Below the pieces are notes generated by a model. It was given only the letters and a program-made list of their open reading frames with translations, was not told where the DNA came from and made no database searches. Below, one piece after another: positions 44,113 through 55,713 of a stretch of DNA of 64,000 bases. Source of the DNA: DASSUW01 sp963792385 (lineage in GTDB: Bacteria; Actinomycetota; Thermoleophilia; Solirubrobacterales; Solirubrobacteraceae); the NCBI GenBank assembly GCA_963792385.1, contig CAWBVZ010000006.1, positions 186,001 through 250,000 on the forward strand, in the 5' to 3' direction. Every line of letters begins with the position of its first letter. The first letter of the stretch is position 1. The position numbers were made by a program, and so were the translations under genes.

Positions 44113-45272
44113 ATCGTCCCGCCGTCACCATCGCCGATGAACCCGGGCGCCGGAGGATCGTTGCCGAAGTCGTTCTCGTCGAACCAGTCGTCGTGGCCGT
44201 AGCGGTCGGGCACGTAGCCCTCGCGGACCACCTCGATCATGCCGAGCCCGACGTCGGCGTTGACGTGCAGCTTCGGCTTGCCCGCCGGCGCGGGCGCGTC
44301 GCTGGCGAACGAGACGTCGACGCCGTCGTTGTCGCGATCGAGCACATCGGAGGCGCCGATGCCGATCTGCACGTCCGAGGTCACGCAGGCGTCGCTCGGC
44401 ACGTACAGCACCGCCTCGCCGATGCCGACGTTCACCGCGAGGTCGGTCACCCCGGCCGGCAGGTCGAGGTCGCGCAGGTCGACGCGCATCGAGCCGATCC
44501 CGATGTCGTACGTGTCGCGCAGCTCGGTCATCGTGGCCGGACGGTAGTCGCGGTCGCCGACGCCGCCGTCGAGGTCGATGCCGGCGGCGGACACGACGCC
44601 GAGCGGGAGCACGAGCGCCAGCGCAGGCACGATCAGCCAGCGGGCGCCGCCCGCGAACGCGGTCCCGACCAGCACGAGGCCGGTGACGACCGCGAGCGAC
44701 GCGATCACCACGCCGCCGCCCAGGGCAGCCGCAAGTCCGACGCCGAGAGCTGCCCCGGCGACGCCGAGGCCGATGAGCGCCGCGAGAGCGATCCGGCCGA
44801 CAGTCCTGGCCGGGTCGCCGCCTGGCGAGCCTCCGAGAGCGCGCCAGAGCAGGTAGCCGGCCAGCCCGACCAGGCCGACGATGAGCAGGCCGGGGCCGAA
44901 GAAGAAGACAGGAGTACCGAGAAACGTGACGAGCACGCAGCCCAGCACCACCGCCCCCACCGTCGCGACCGTCTTGCTGGTGCCGCCGGGGCGCTGCTCC
45001 CCGTCGGTGGGGACGAACGCCAGCAGCGCGAGATAGGCCAGGACGCCGATCGCGCCGATGAACGTGAGCACGACGAACCCGATCCGGAACAGGATCGGGT
45101 CGACGCCGAAGTAGCGGCCAAGACCGCTCGCTACGCCGCCGATGACGGCGTCGGACCCGGACCGCGTGAGCCGCCGGGGCTCGTCCGCGGGTGGCTCGCT
45201 CGAGCCCATGGGCTCGGTCGGACCGGTCGGGGTGTCTTCGGAAGTGGGTTCGTTATGGGGCTCGTCGGGCAT
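44103..45272 (-). CDS. PspC-domain membrane protein with LiaF-like C terminus
   Basis: 389 aa. A charged N-terminal tail, PspC (about 35-95, SGSDAVIGGVASGLGRYFGVD), several helices (to about 245), then an external beta domain rich in VGIGEAVLYVPSDACVTSDVQIGIGA-like strands that resembles the LiaF/DUF2154 cell-wall-active-antibiotic response domain. First gene of the operon, upstream of the kinase and regulator. It would sense or report envelope damage. The ATG at 45270-45272 gives the usual N-terminal tail length. Confidence 0.85.
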   Translation of the reverse strand: MPDEPHNEPTSEDTPTGPTEPMGSSEPPADEPRRLTRSGSDAVIGGVASGLGRYFGVDPILFRIGFVVLTFIGAIGVLAYLALLAFVPTDGEQRPGGTSKTVATVGAVVLGCVLVTFLGTPVFFFGPGLLIVGLVGLAGYLLWRALGGSPGGDPARTVGRIALAALIGLGVAGAALGVGLAAALGGGVVIASLAVVTGLVLVGTAFAGGARWLIVPALALVLPLGVVSAAGIDLDGGVGDRDYRPATMTELRDTYDIGIGSMRVDLRDLDLPAGVTDLAVNVGIGEAVLYVPSDACVTSDVQIGIGASDVLDRDNDGVDVSFASDAPAPAGKPKLHVNADVGLGMIEVVREGYVPDRYGHDDWFDENDFGNDPPAPGFIGDGDGGTMCA

Positions 45273-45336
45273 GGAACAGAGTGTCGGGAGACACGGTCCC
45301 GGTTCCAATTGGGGATGACCCTCAGGGACCCCGAGT

Positions 45337-45383
45337 CGATCCCCTAGAGCTCCGTAGAGGGGATCGCTGTGACCCACGTCACG
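45337..45383. promoter_or_regulatory. Divergent control region: 9-bp inverted repeat and CRP-like site
   Basis: CGATCCCCT (45337-45345) and AGGGGATCG (45358-45366) form a 9-bp inverted repeat with a 12-base loop. Immediately after, TGTGACCCACGTCACG (45368-45383) contains GTGAC-4-GTCAC and fits the CRP consensus TGTGA-N6-TCACA except for the last base. Both lie between the PspC operon and the small gene at 45454. The inverted repeat could serve the operon's own regulator. Confidence 0.5.
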
Positions 45384-45453
45384 GTTTCTTGCGCAGAAGG
45401 GCTACAGACCGCGCCTATCCTGACGATGACTCGCACAAGGAACCTGAACTGAA

Positions 45454-45726
45454 ATGACCTCAGAACGCACACAGGCCTACGGGCGAATCATCAAGACTCT
45501 CGAGGACATCGGGCCTGCCAAGCTGCAGCCCGCCGAGGAGCAGCGCATCCGCGATGCCGCTGACAACCTGTTCTTCGCCGCCGACATCGAGGAGGCGCGG
45601 GCAACCCTCACGGACGTCGACGCCCTCGCCGAGCACCTCGTCGGCAGCGGTCGCTGGACCACCGAGCGCACCACCGAGCTCGTGCAGAACCTCCAGGCCT
45701 GCGGGCCTGTCACCCCCGTCGCCTGA
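45454..45726 (+). CDS. Small helical protein of unknown function
   Basis: 90 aa with AAGGAA upstream of the ATG. Predicted all-helical and acidic (IIKTLEDIGPAKLQPAEEQRI, then LFFAADIEEARATLTDVDALAEHL). No signal peptide or membrane segment, and no family recognised. Transcription is probably tied to the CRP-like site upstream. A short hairpin (CCGCA-5-TGCGG at 45741-45755) lies after its stop. Confidence 0.7.
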   Translation: MTSERTQAYGRIIKTLEDIGPAKLQPAEEQRIRDAADNLFFAADIEEARATLTDVDALAEHLVGSGRWTTERTTELVQNLQACGPVTPVA

Positions 45727-45760
45727 CGGAGTTGACAGACCCGCACCCGATGCGGAGTGC

Positions 45761-48700
45761 CTAGCGCCTCAGCGTGACCTTGACGGGGAACGCCCGGCTC
45801 GCGCCGTTCGCGACGATCGTCGTGGTGGCGGTGGCCGTGACGCGCCGGAGGCCGGCCTGACGCATCGCCGCCAGCAGGTTCCTCCGCACGTTGGCCTTGA
45901 GCCGGACCACCAGCGTGCGCGAGCCGCCGGCCCTGATCCGCAGCCGCTTGGACGCGCCGACGCGCTCGCCTGAGAGCCGCAGCACCGAGCTTGCGCGGCA
46001 TGCCTCCGACGCAGCTGACCTTGAGTCGCAGACCGCGACGGATCACCTGGCGTACGGACATCGCCTTGGCCGCCTTTATGCGCGGCCCGCTCGTGCGCTG
46101 CTCCCCGCCGACCGCCGGAGGCTGCGACCCCAACGGGGGTGCGGCAGCGCCGGAAGTCCCCGTCACGGTGATCTGGATCGAGTCGGTGTCGGTCAGGCCG
46201 CCCGGATCCTTCACCGTCACGGTCGCGGTGTAGGTCCCCGCGGCCGTGTAGGTGTGGGCGATGTCCGCACCCCCCGCCCGCGCGCCGTCGCCGAAGTCCC
46301 ACACCGTCGAGACCTGGTCGCCGTCGGGATCCGTGGCCGCAGACGTGAAGCTCACCTGCAACGGCGCCGCACCGGACCGCGGGCTCGCCGCCGCCTGCAC
46401 GGTCGGCGGGATGTTGCCCGGCGGGTCGTCGACCTCCACGACGACTTCGGCGGTGTCGAACGCGCCCTTGCGGTCGGTCACCGTCACCGTCGCCGTATAC
46501 GTCCCCGGCTCCATGTACGTGTGCTGCGCGTTGCGACCGAACGCGTTCGCGCCTCCGTCGTCGAAGTCCCACAGGTACGTGAGCTCGCTAGCGGGGCCGT
46601 CCGCGTCAGTCGCCTGGGCGCTGAACTGGACGGGCAGCGGCGCCACACCCGTCTTCGGGTCGGCCGTTGCCCGCGCTACCGGCGCCTGGTTGCCGTTCTG
46701 GGTCACGACGACCTCGACGGTGTCGGTGCCCGTCTTGCCCTGTGGATCGGTCCCCGTCACCGTCGCCGTGTACGTCCCCGGCTGGGTGTACGTGTGCCGC
46801 GGGCTCTGGTTGAACGAGCCGCCGCCGTCGCCGAAGTCCCACTCGTACGTGATCAGGCCGCCCTGCGGGTCGAGCCCGGTCGCCGAGAACTGCACGAGGA
46901 GCGGCGCGGCCCCGGATGACGGGTCCGCGAACGCCTCCACGGACGGCGCATCCGGATCCGCGGCGGCGATCGAGAAGGCGACCGACTCGATCTCCTCCTG
47001 ATTGCCGGCGTTGTCGGTGGAGCGGTACTCGACGACGTGGGAGCCCGTGGCGGTCACGTTGAACGAGGTGTCGAACGGATCGGCGCCCGCCGTGTTGTCG
47101 GACCTGACCCAGTCGCCGGTCGCCCCGCCGGTGTTCACCCGGTACTCGGTGAAGTCGACACCCGACCCCTCGCCGGAGCCGCCGCCCTGGGCAACCGTCG
47201 CGGTGCCGACCATGCCCTGCCATTGGCCTGCGTTCACGAACGAGTGGATCTTGCACAGGTAGGTCCACGTGCCCACCTGGTCGACCGTGGTCGAGACCGG
47301 TTCGCTGCCGGGCTCGTGCGCTCCGTCGGTGACCTCGTGGCCGGCCGAGTCGGGCGCCTCGCCCGGCTTGATCACCCAGACGTCGTGCTGGAAGCCCGCG
47401 GTGGCGGGAAAGTTCCACTGGACGACGTCGCCGGTCGTGGCGCTGAGCGTGTTCGGGCTCCAGCTCGAGGGCTGAGCGTTGACCTCGTGGGTCTCCGGCT
47501 CGGGACCGCCCTCCGCCGGATCGGTGGCCGACAGCTTGACGCCCACCGGCCCGTGGTAGGTGCCGCCCGCGCCCGGCTGTACGGGATCGAGCGTGCGCGT
47601 GGTGACCGGCGCGGTCGCGTCGGCCTCGCCGATCGTGAAGTCGACCTTCTTGATCGCCTCCTCGTTGCCCGCGACGTCGGTCGAGCGGTACTCGACCGTG
47701 TGCGCACCGTCGCCCTCGACGGTGACCGGCCCGCGGACCGACCCCTCGTCGAGCGACGTCACGCGGACGTTGCGGAAGTCGACCACGTCGGGCGTGCCGT
47801 GGTTCTGGAGCCCGATGTAGCCGCGCGCGAACTGGCGGTCGGTCGTCGACGGATCGCCTGCCCGTGACGACTGCTGGTCGGGCGCGTTGAGGAACTCCTT
47901 GATCACGGTCCCGTTGCGCACGATCGTGTACTGCTGGCCGACGACGCGGACCTCGTAGTCGACCCACGTGCCCTTCGGCTGGATCTGCGCCTGCGTCTCG
48001 TTGTTCGGCGAGAAGTTGTAGATCGAGCCGGTCTTCTGCGCGTCGCCCTGGTGGTCGTTGATCTGGATCTCGTGGCCGCAGAAGATCGCCACCCAGGCGG
48101 GATCGCTCTGCGCCGATCCGACCTGGCACGGGTACCGGTCCGCCGGCGGCCGCGCAACCGCCTCGGTCGGATTCGGGAAGCGCACGAACACGCCGGAGTT
48201 GCCGTTCGTGCCCGCGCTCGTGTCGCGCCACTGGAGCTTGAGCGAGAAGTCGCCGTAGTCCTTCACGGGGTACCACGGCATGCCCAGGCCACCGGAGGTG
48301 CGGGCGAAGCCGCCCTCCTCGGTCATCCAGTTGAGCCCGCCGGGCCCGGCCTGCGCCCACTTCTGCAGATCGGCGGCGGAGTTGAGGATCGTCTCCTCCT
48401 CGACGTACGGCTGCCACTCGCCGCCGTCGACGCGGATCTCCGTTGCGCGGACGCCGGACCCATTGCCGTCGGTCGCGTCGAGATCGACGGCCACCGGGCC
48501 GTCGTAGTTCGACGCCGGGGCCTCCCCGTTGAGCTTGGCCGTCGTCGTCGGCGCGGTCTCGTCGACCTTGACGGCGACCGACCTCGTGCTCTCGATGTTG
48601 CTCGCCTTGTCGACCGATCGGTATTGGATCGTGTGGCTGCCCTCGTCGGTGACGTCGAACGGAGCCGTGTACGGCGTCCACTCCTCGTCGCCCGCGAAGC

Positions 48701-51700
48701 GGTACTCGGTGTGGTCCACGCCCGAGCCGCCGTCGTTGTCGGTCGCGCTGAGCGTGACCTTCACCGGTGAGACGTACCAGCTGCCGTCGCCGTCCGGCTG
48801 GGCCGGATCGAGCGCGTGCGTCGTCCTCGGCGGGGTCGTGTCGGTCGTCTCGTTGCAGCTGTCCGCCTCGACCTTGAACGAGTCGAAGTTGACGTTCGTG
48901 GCCGGGCCGGCACCGTCGTGCTTGACGAAGACCCCGATCTTGGTCACTCCGTTGGCGCCGTACGCGCTCGCGGGAACCGGCGGAGCCTGCGCCGCGAACG
49001 TCACGCCGTCGTACGAGTACTCCGTGATGATGTTCGTGCCGTCGTAGCGGGCGCGGATCCACAGCGCATCGGTCGGCGGCGTGAGCGCCCCGCTGTTCGG
49101 GAAGTTGCCGCCGTAGGCGGGGTTCAGGACGCCGTCGGTGGTGAGCGTCCGCTCGATCCACTTGCCGGCCTGGTTCCCCGGCGTGTTGGGATCGACGTCG
49201 GTCTTGAACTGCAGTGTCGCCTTGGCGAAGTTGTTCGGGTTCTGCGAGCCGTAGATGACCAGGCCGGCGGCCTGGCCATTGGCCGTGATCGCCGTGTGGT
49301 CGAGCTTCACCGTCGCCGACCACTGACCCTCGGGCACCTGCTGCAGCAGGATGTTCTGGGCCGTGAAGTTGGCCCCGAAGACGTCGCCCTGTGCGGTCGT
49401 CAGCGTCAGGTTGCCGCCACCGACGCTCAGACCCTCCGGGTTCGGGTTCACGACCTCCCAGCGATCGTTGAGCGCCGTGCCGTCGAACTCGTCGTTCTGC
49501 GGGCACTGACCGCCCACGGCGCCGCAGTCATCGCCCGGCGTCTGCGGGTCCGCGGTACCGGCCACGACGTTGAAGGCGTCGACGTCGACCGTGTCGTCGC
49601 CGGACCCGTCGTGCTTGCCGAAGAGGCCGACCTTCAGCCCGCCCGGCTGGTTGAGGTACTGCTCGACGTTGATCGCCTGACCGAACTTGACGAAGCTCGT
49701 CCCGTTGGTCGACGTCCAGGTGGTGATCTCCTTGGCCGCCGCGTCATGGACGAACCGGACCCAGACGTAGTCGCCCGTGAGGTTGAGCGCGCCGGAGTTC
49801 GGCCACGGGACCGTCTCGGGCGGGATCGTCACCGCGTTTCCGTCCGAGGTCAGCACCCGCTCGGCCCACTTGCCGGGCTGGTCGCCCGCCGTGTCCGGGT
49901 CGGTGTCCGACTTGTACTGGACCGCGGTCTTGACGAAGTTGTTCGGGTTGAAGCTGTTGATCAGCGCCAACCCTGCCGCCTCGCCGTCCGTGTCGACGTG
50001 CGCGTGCGCGACCTTCGCCGTCGCCACCCACGAGTCCGCGGGCGCCTGCTGGAGGAGCATCTGGGCGTTGGCGTTGCCGCCGAACAGATCGCCGGGGACG
50101 AGCGGCAGCTTGAGCTGGCCGTCGCCCACCGTCGGCGGAGTGGTCGGATTCGGGTTCGACGAGCTCCCACTTCGGGTCGAGCGTGGTGCCGCCGAACTGG
50201 TCCGACAGCGGGCTGCACTGGTTCGGGCAGTCGGCGTCCGGAGTGAACCGGATGTAGTCGTAGGTCGCCGTGATCTGGCCGTTCACGCCGAGCGCGCCGA
50301 TGTAGACCGGGCCGTCGGCCGGCGCGAAGATCTCCGACGCGTTCGGAGTCGCCTGGAGGTCGGTCCACTGGCCGCCGCTCGCTGGATCGGTGAGGCTGTA
50401 CGCCGCGGTGAGCGTGTCGCCGGTGCGCTTGACCTGCAGCCAGTACGTCGGCAGGTTCACCGAGGGCTCCGCCTGGCCGACGCGCGGCCATAGCGTCCGC
50501 GCCCCGTCGGTCTCGCTCTTGACCTCGAAGTAGGTCCCGCCCGGCCGGTGCCGTTGTCGCCGTTGCGCGTCTGGTAGACGCCGATCCAGTCGCCGTCGGT
50601 CTGGTAGAGGCCGAGGCCGACCTGGGCGTACGGGTCGTCCTCGCGGCTGACGTCGGCGTCGAGGCCCGGCGCGTTGATCTTCGCCTCCACGGTGAAGTCG
50701 CCCTCGCGGGAGCGGCTGGCCGAGGAACTCGACCGGCCCCGTCTCGGACTGGTCGAGCGCGCCCTGGCCGAGCGGGAGCGACGAGGCTGCCCGCCCTCGG
50801 TCTTCGGCGCGCGGGCGCCGGTGGCAGGCGTCGTCGGGTGCCGGAAGCTCCAGCGCGACGTGTCGAGCGCGCCGTCGAACGAGTCCGAGCGCGTCTTGCA
50901 CGTGCCGGCGCAGGCGACCGGGCCGCCGGCCTGCGAGCCGGCGTGGACGCGGAGCCAGTCGAACGAGGCGGTGCCGCCGCCGTTCGAGCCGCGGAAGGCG
51001 GCGAGGCCGACCCGCAGCGGGGCCTGGAGCGGTGCCGCGTGGCCCTCCTGGCCGATCAGCGTCCAGCTCGCGCCCTCGTCGCCGAGAACTCGCCGATCAC
51101 CTTCGTCCCGTCGTAGCGGGCGCGCAGCAGCGCCTGAGCCGGCAGCTGGCCGCCGGCGCAGGCGTGATGCTCTGCGGGATCGGCGGGTTCACCGAGCCGT
51201 TCTGGGTGACGATGTGCTCGAACTGGTCGATGCCGCCGCCCGACTGGATGGCGACGATCTTGCTGAACGTGTTCGGGTTCTCGGACTTCCAGATCACGAG
51301 GCCCGCCTGCTCGCCGTTGGCGTCGATCGTGCTCGTGTCGAGCCGCGCCGTCGCGGTCCACTCGCCGCTAGGGGCGTCCTGCAGCAGCGTGTGGACGCGA
51401 GCGGGTCGTTGGCGATGAAGTCGCCCTGGAGGATCGGCAGGCCGAGGTTGCCGCCGGTCACCGTGGGACCGCCTTCGGCCGGCCGGAGCACGGTCCACTT
51501 CCCGTCGAGCGCCGAGCCGTCGAACTCGTCCGACTGCGGCAGGCAGCTGCCACCGCCGCCGCCGGTGCCGATCGTGAAGGTGAGCGTGCCGGGCGGGTTC
51601 TCGACGTTGCCGGCGCGGTCGCGCGACCGGAAGTCGACGGTGTGCTGCCGTTACCGGTGACGCTGAAGGTGGTGACGAACGGGCTGTCGGTGGCGGCGTT

Positions 51701-54700
51701 GTCCTTCCGGGTCCAGCCGCCGCCGTCGATGCGGTACTCGGTCCACTCGACGCCCGTGCCGCCTGCGCCGTCGGTGGCGCTGGAGCGTGACGGCGACCGG
51801 GCCGGTGCCGGTGCGCTGCCGCGGTCGTGGTCGGCGCGGTAGCGTCGTCGCCGACGATCACCTGGACGGTCTTGGAGAGCGCCTCGCCGTCGGCGTAGGT
51901 GACCGTCAGCTCGACCGGGAACGTGCCCGCCGCGGAGTACGTGTGGCTGGGGCTCGGCTCGGTCGAGGTCGCGCTGCCGTCGCCGAAGTCCCATTCGTAG
52001 GCGACGCCGCCGGAGCTGCCGAGGGAGAACTGGATCTGCCGGGCGTCCCGGTCGTGGTCCACTGCGGGTCGGGGTTCGGCGTGTCCGGGCCGCCGGTGTA
52101 CGCGAACCGGTAGAGGCCGGCTCCCGCACCGGTCGTGAAGAAGCCGTCGTAGACCTGCACGTAGAGCGCGCCGTCAGGCCCGAACTTCGAGTCCATGTAG
52201 TTGTTCTGCCAGTTCAGGACGCCGCGGAGGCTGTCGGCGTACACCGGCTGGCCGCCGTCCTGGTCGGTGGCGGGGTCGAGCAGCAGGCCGTGCTTGGCGC
52301 TGTTGTTGGAGAAGTCCTGGAGGAACCAGCGCCCGTCCCAGTACTCGGGCCAGCGCGCCGAGTTGTCCGTGGCGTCGTCGTCGTAGCGATAGACGGGGCC
52401 GTTGAAGATGGTCGCGCCGGAGGCCGTGAGGTACGGGCAGAGCTGGGTCGGCGTGCCGCCGTAGTTCGGCGCCGCGTCCGGACCCAGCTCGCGCTGGAAC
52501 GTCGGGCAGCCGTTGGCGCCGCCCGGGTTGCCGCGGCTGTACCAGAGGTTGGTCGGGCGCGCGGTGCCGGCGTCCTTCCCGTACCCGTCTGGTGCGGGAG
52601 CACGGTGAGGCCGGTGTTGTTCGTCGAGTCGTTGACGAGGTCCTTGCAGTCGTACCAGCCCGGCGTCGGGCTGCCGGCCGGGCCGCCGTTGACGTAGCCG
52701 GCGGCGTTCGTCGTGCGCAGCGAGCCGTCGGCGATGCGGTCGCGGTACGCCTGCTGGTTGCCCATGCAGTAGGGCCACCCGTAGTTGCCGGCCTGCGCGA
52801 GCTGCGTGGCGTTCTCGTACGTCGACGGGCCCTGGGTCGCGGACGGCGACCCGGCGTCGGGGCCGACCCACGCCGAGTACGGGATGTCGGTCTCGGGATC
52901 GATGAACAGGCGCGACGGGTTGCGCAGGCCCATCGCGTAGATCTCCGGCTTCGTCTTGCTGCCGTTGCCCTCGGTGCCGTTGAAGAGGTTCGGGCCGTTG
53001 GGCGAGGTCGGCGGTCGGCAGGCTGTACGTGGTGCCGACGCCGATCGCGGCTGCGACCCGTCGGGGATCGTGTCGATCGGGTTGAAGCGCAGCATCTTGC
53101 CGTTGTAATCGTTGGTGCTTCCGGCGGTGCGGCGCGCGTCGTTGTAGGAGATCGGGTTGTTGCCGCAGTGGGCGTTGGACGCCACGGTCGGGTCGCCGGT
53201 GGGGCAACGCGCGGGCTGGTAGTTGCCCGAGTAGCCGTTCGTGCTCTGCGACGAGTTCGAGTCGCCGGTCGTGACGTAGAGGTTGCCCTCGGAGTCGAAG
53301 CCCATGCCGCCGCCGCGGTGGCAGCAGCTGTAGATCTGGGACTCGTACTCGAAGATCACGACCTCGGAGTCGAGGTCGAGCTGCTTGGTCTGCGAGGTCG
53401 ACCGTGAAGCGCGAGATCCGCGGCTCGGCCATCTTCGTGATCCGCCGCTGGTCGCCGTCGGCGAGGCCCGGGTGGACCGGGTTGTCCGGGTTGAAGGTCG
53501 GGAAGTACTGCAGGTAGATGTGCCCGGTCTGCGCGAAGTCGGGAGCCACGGTGACCCCGAGCAGGCCGGCCTCGATCTTGCCGTTGATCTCGGCTCCGCC
53601 GCCGCGGTCGCCGTAGACGGGCAGGAGGCCGGCGAGCGTGACGCCGCTGTTCACCGTGCCGTTGTCCGCCTCGGGATCCCAGATGTGGACGTTGCCGCAG
53701 CCGATGCCGACGTTGCGGTTCGCGAAGTCGAGGATGCGCGGCGTCGGGCCGCGCCGATCATGGGGCCGCGCTGCGCGTCGGTGCGGCAGTCGGCGCGGCC
53801 GATGTAGAACACCCAGCCGTTCGGGGCCGTCGCGACGCCGTGCGACTCGCCGGTGTGCGCGAGGTCGCCGCTCGAGCCGTCGACGAGTGCGCTCGCCCTT
53901 GTAGTTGGCCGCGATCGTGGCCTTGCAGCCGGCGCGGACCATGCCGGCGCTCCACTGGATGGCCCCGAGCAGATGGGTCCGGAAGTTGGCCTCGCCGTAG
54001 CTGGCCGCGGTCCGGCCCATGCCGGTGTAGAAGGAGCGCCCGCCCTGGAAGTCGCGGCACCAGGAGATCGGCCAGTCGGTGCCACCGGTGGCCGTGCCGT
54101 CACCGGCCGGCGCGCCCGGGGCGCGATAGCGGGCGACCGTGTGGACCTGGCCCGTCGGGCCGCGTCTGCCACTGGTACCAGACGTCCTGGCGCTTCCACT
54201 CCAGCGGCAGGTCCTGGGTCGCCGGGTGAACGCGGTCGCCGACCGCGACGACCTTGCTCGGTGGTGGCGGAGGGGCTGCGGCGGCGGGGCGGGCGCCGAT
54301 CAGGTTGCCGAAGAACGTGCTGCCCGGCTCCGCCTCGGCGGCGCTGCCGATACCGACGAAGCCGCCGCCGGCCTGGATGTAGGCCTGGAGCGCGGACTCC
54401 TGCGCGGCGTTGAGCTGGTTGCCGGCGGTGCCGAGGAAGACGATCGCGCGGTACTGGTCGAGGTTGGCGGCGGTGAAGTCGGACGCCTGTGGGTCTTGTC
54501 GACCTCGAAGTTGTTGCGCGGCGCCGAGCGCCTCGATCGCGGCGACGCCGGCGTTGACCGTGGCGTCGGGGGCGCCGTGGAAGACGAGCACCGTGGTCGC
54601 GGGCGCCTGGGCGATCGCGGTGGCCGCGACGAGCAGGCTGACGACGGCCGCAGCGCCAGGCGAGACACGCCCGCAGCAGGTGTCCGGTGGCGGTTCGGCC

Positions 54701-54779
54701 GCCGGCGGCCGCGATCCCTGGTTGCGCGCGAGCGCGACCGCTCCCGCACGAGTGCCGACAGCCCCCTGACCTCACCCAT
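45761..54779 (-). pseudogene. Giant secreted ThuA-PQQ sugar dehydrogenase-PKD-ConA-DUF1080-cupredoxin protein, frameshifted
   Basis: Read as one gene of about 3,000 aa, broken by many single-base frame changes between 50.1 and 54.8 kb and one near 45.98 kb. Order on the minus strand: signal peptide (AAAVVSLLVAATAIAQA, about 54.65 kb); ThuA-like domain (54.6-53.9); PQQ-type glucose/sorbosone dehydrogenase domain (53.9-52.1, with CCHRGGGMGFDSEGNLYVTT); PKD (52.06-51.85); OmpL47-like Ig module; four ConA-like DEFDG domains (51.5-48.9); Ig-like modules; DUF1080/3-keto-glycoside hydrolase domain (48.4-47.75); a cupredoxin domain (47.5-47.2); three PKDs (46.9-46.2); Arg-rich tail to the TAG at 45761. 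Where I spliced the breaks no stop appeared, so error is likelier than decay. Promoter and ATG (54777-54779, GGAGGAGA upstream) look functional. Proposed role: extracellular sugar oxidation. Confidence 0.75.
45985..50129 (-). CDS. Uninterrupted C-terminal portion of the giant ThuA/PKD protein
   Basis: A continuous frame of about 1,380 codons, given separately because it can be read with confidence. It runs from inside a ConA-like domain (GGNANAQMLLQQAPADSW), through a second complete one (DEFDGTALNDRWEVVNPN) and Ig-like OmpL47 modules (GSGVDHTEYRFAGDEEWTPY), the DUF1080 domain (DYGDFSLKLQWRDTSAGTNG to YIGLQNHGTPDVVDFRNVRV), and the cupredoxin (GFQHDVWVIKPGEAP, then TYLCKIHSFVNAGQWQGM, giving His, Cys, His and Met ligands), to three PKDs with YEWDFGDGGG, YLWDFDDGG and TVWDFGDGAR. 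It continues in another frame at about 45985 into LRLSGERVGASKRLRIRAGG and the stop at 45761. Sugar-binding and adhesion roles are inferred from the domains. Confidence 0.85.
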
Positions 54780-54835
54780 CCGTCTCTCCTCCTCCTGTGC
54801 ATCTCCCGAGCACATTCCCGCGGTGCGGCCGGGAA

Positions 54836-54863
54836 GTTATCGCTGCGATATGGCGGATGTCAA
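54836..54863 (-). promoter_or_regulatory. Promoter of the giant ThuA protein with overlapping palindrome
   Basis: On the minus strand, TTGACA (54863-54858) and GATAAC (54841-54836) are spaced by 16 bp. The perfect palindrome TATCGCTGCGATA (54838-54850) covers the -10 and is a likely operator. The AT-rich gap of 171 bases also has to serve the divergent cupredoxin gene. Confidence 0.55.
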
Positions 54864-54950
54864 TAAAGTTTCGATTGGTGTAAAGCAAAAGATCTGTTCG
54901 GCTTGCTAGCCTGCCGTCGGTCGGGAGGGCGAGAGAGGGAGGCAACCGGG

Positions 54951-55712
54951 ATGCGCAAGGGTCAAAGCCGGTCCCGGACCGGCGTTCACGTCGCGGTCGC
55001 GGCGGTCGCGATCGCCGCTGGCCTCGGTGCCGCGGGCGTCGCGGGCGCCCGCAGCAGCGGCGGCGGATCACACGATCGAGGGGATCGCCGCCGACGGCGT
55101 GCTGGCACCCCGCGAACCTCACGATCCAGACGGGCGACAAGGTGACGTGGACGTTCGAGACGGCGAGCATCCACAACGTCAAGTCCACCAGCCCGAACTG
55201 GGACCTTCACGAGCGGCTCGGTCGCCGAGCCGACGACCCCGGCGCCGTACACGTTCACCGCCGAGGGCGCTACACGTTCGTCTGCGAGGTGCATCCGGCA
55301 GATGACCGGCACGGTCACGGTCCAGGACGAGCCGGTGGACCGACCGCCGACGCCGAGCCCGTCGCCGACGCCGACCCCGAGCCCGCAGCCGAGCCGGCCG
55401 CCGACACGCCCCCGCCGTCAGCGCGGCACCGACACCGTCAAGCCGACCGTCGGCAGCGTGCCCTGACGGCCTCGGCGCGCCGTGCGCGTGCGGTTCCGGC
55501 TCTCGGAGCCCGCGACCGTCACCGTCAGGATCAAGCGCCGCGGCTCGCGCAAGGTGCTCAAGTCCGCGCGCGTCCAGGCGCGCGCCGGCACGCGCACCGT
55601 GACGCTTCGCAAGCGCCTCAAGAAGGGCCGCTACACCGTCGAGATCCGGGCGCGCGACGCGGGCGGGAACCGTTCGAGCCTCGCCACGAAGCGGCTGACG
55701 CTGCGGGGGTAG
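54951..55712 (+). pseudogene. Secreted cupredoxin with Arg-rich C-terminal module, frameshifted
   Basis: About 250 aa when spliced. The signal peptide (VAVAAVAIAAGLGAAGVAGA) leads to a plastocyanin-like domain with copper ligands in IHNVKST, FVCEVHP and, one frame later, QMTG (His, Cys, His, Met), then a Pro/Thr-rich linker and a C-terminal beta module (RVRFRLSEPATVTVRIKRR to TKRLTLRG) shared with the other two cupredoxins. At least five frame changes occur between about 55050 and 55480, and no stop appears when spliced. It likely shuttles electrons outside the cell. The TAG is two bases before the oxidase GTG. Confidence 0.8.
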
Positions 55713-55713
55713 C

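Noticed and set aside
48816..50246. Open frame on the plus strand opposite the giant protein
   Set aside because: Shadow of ConA-like domains; no start signal or motif.
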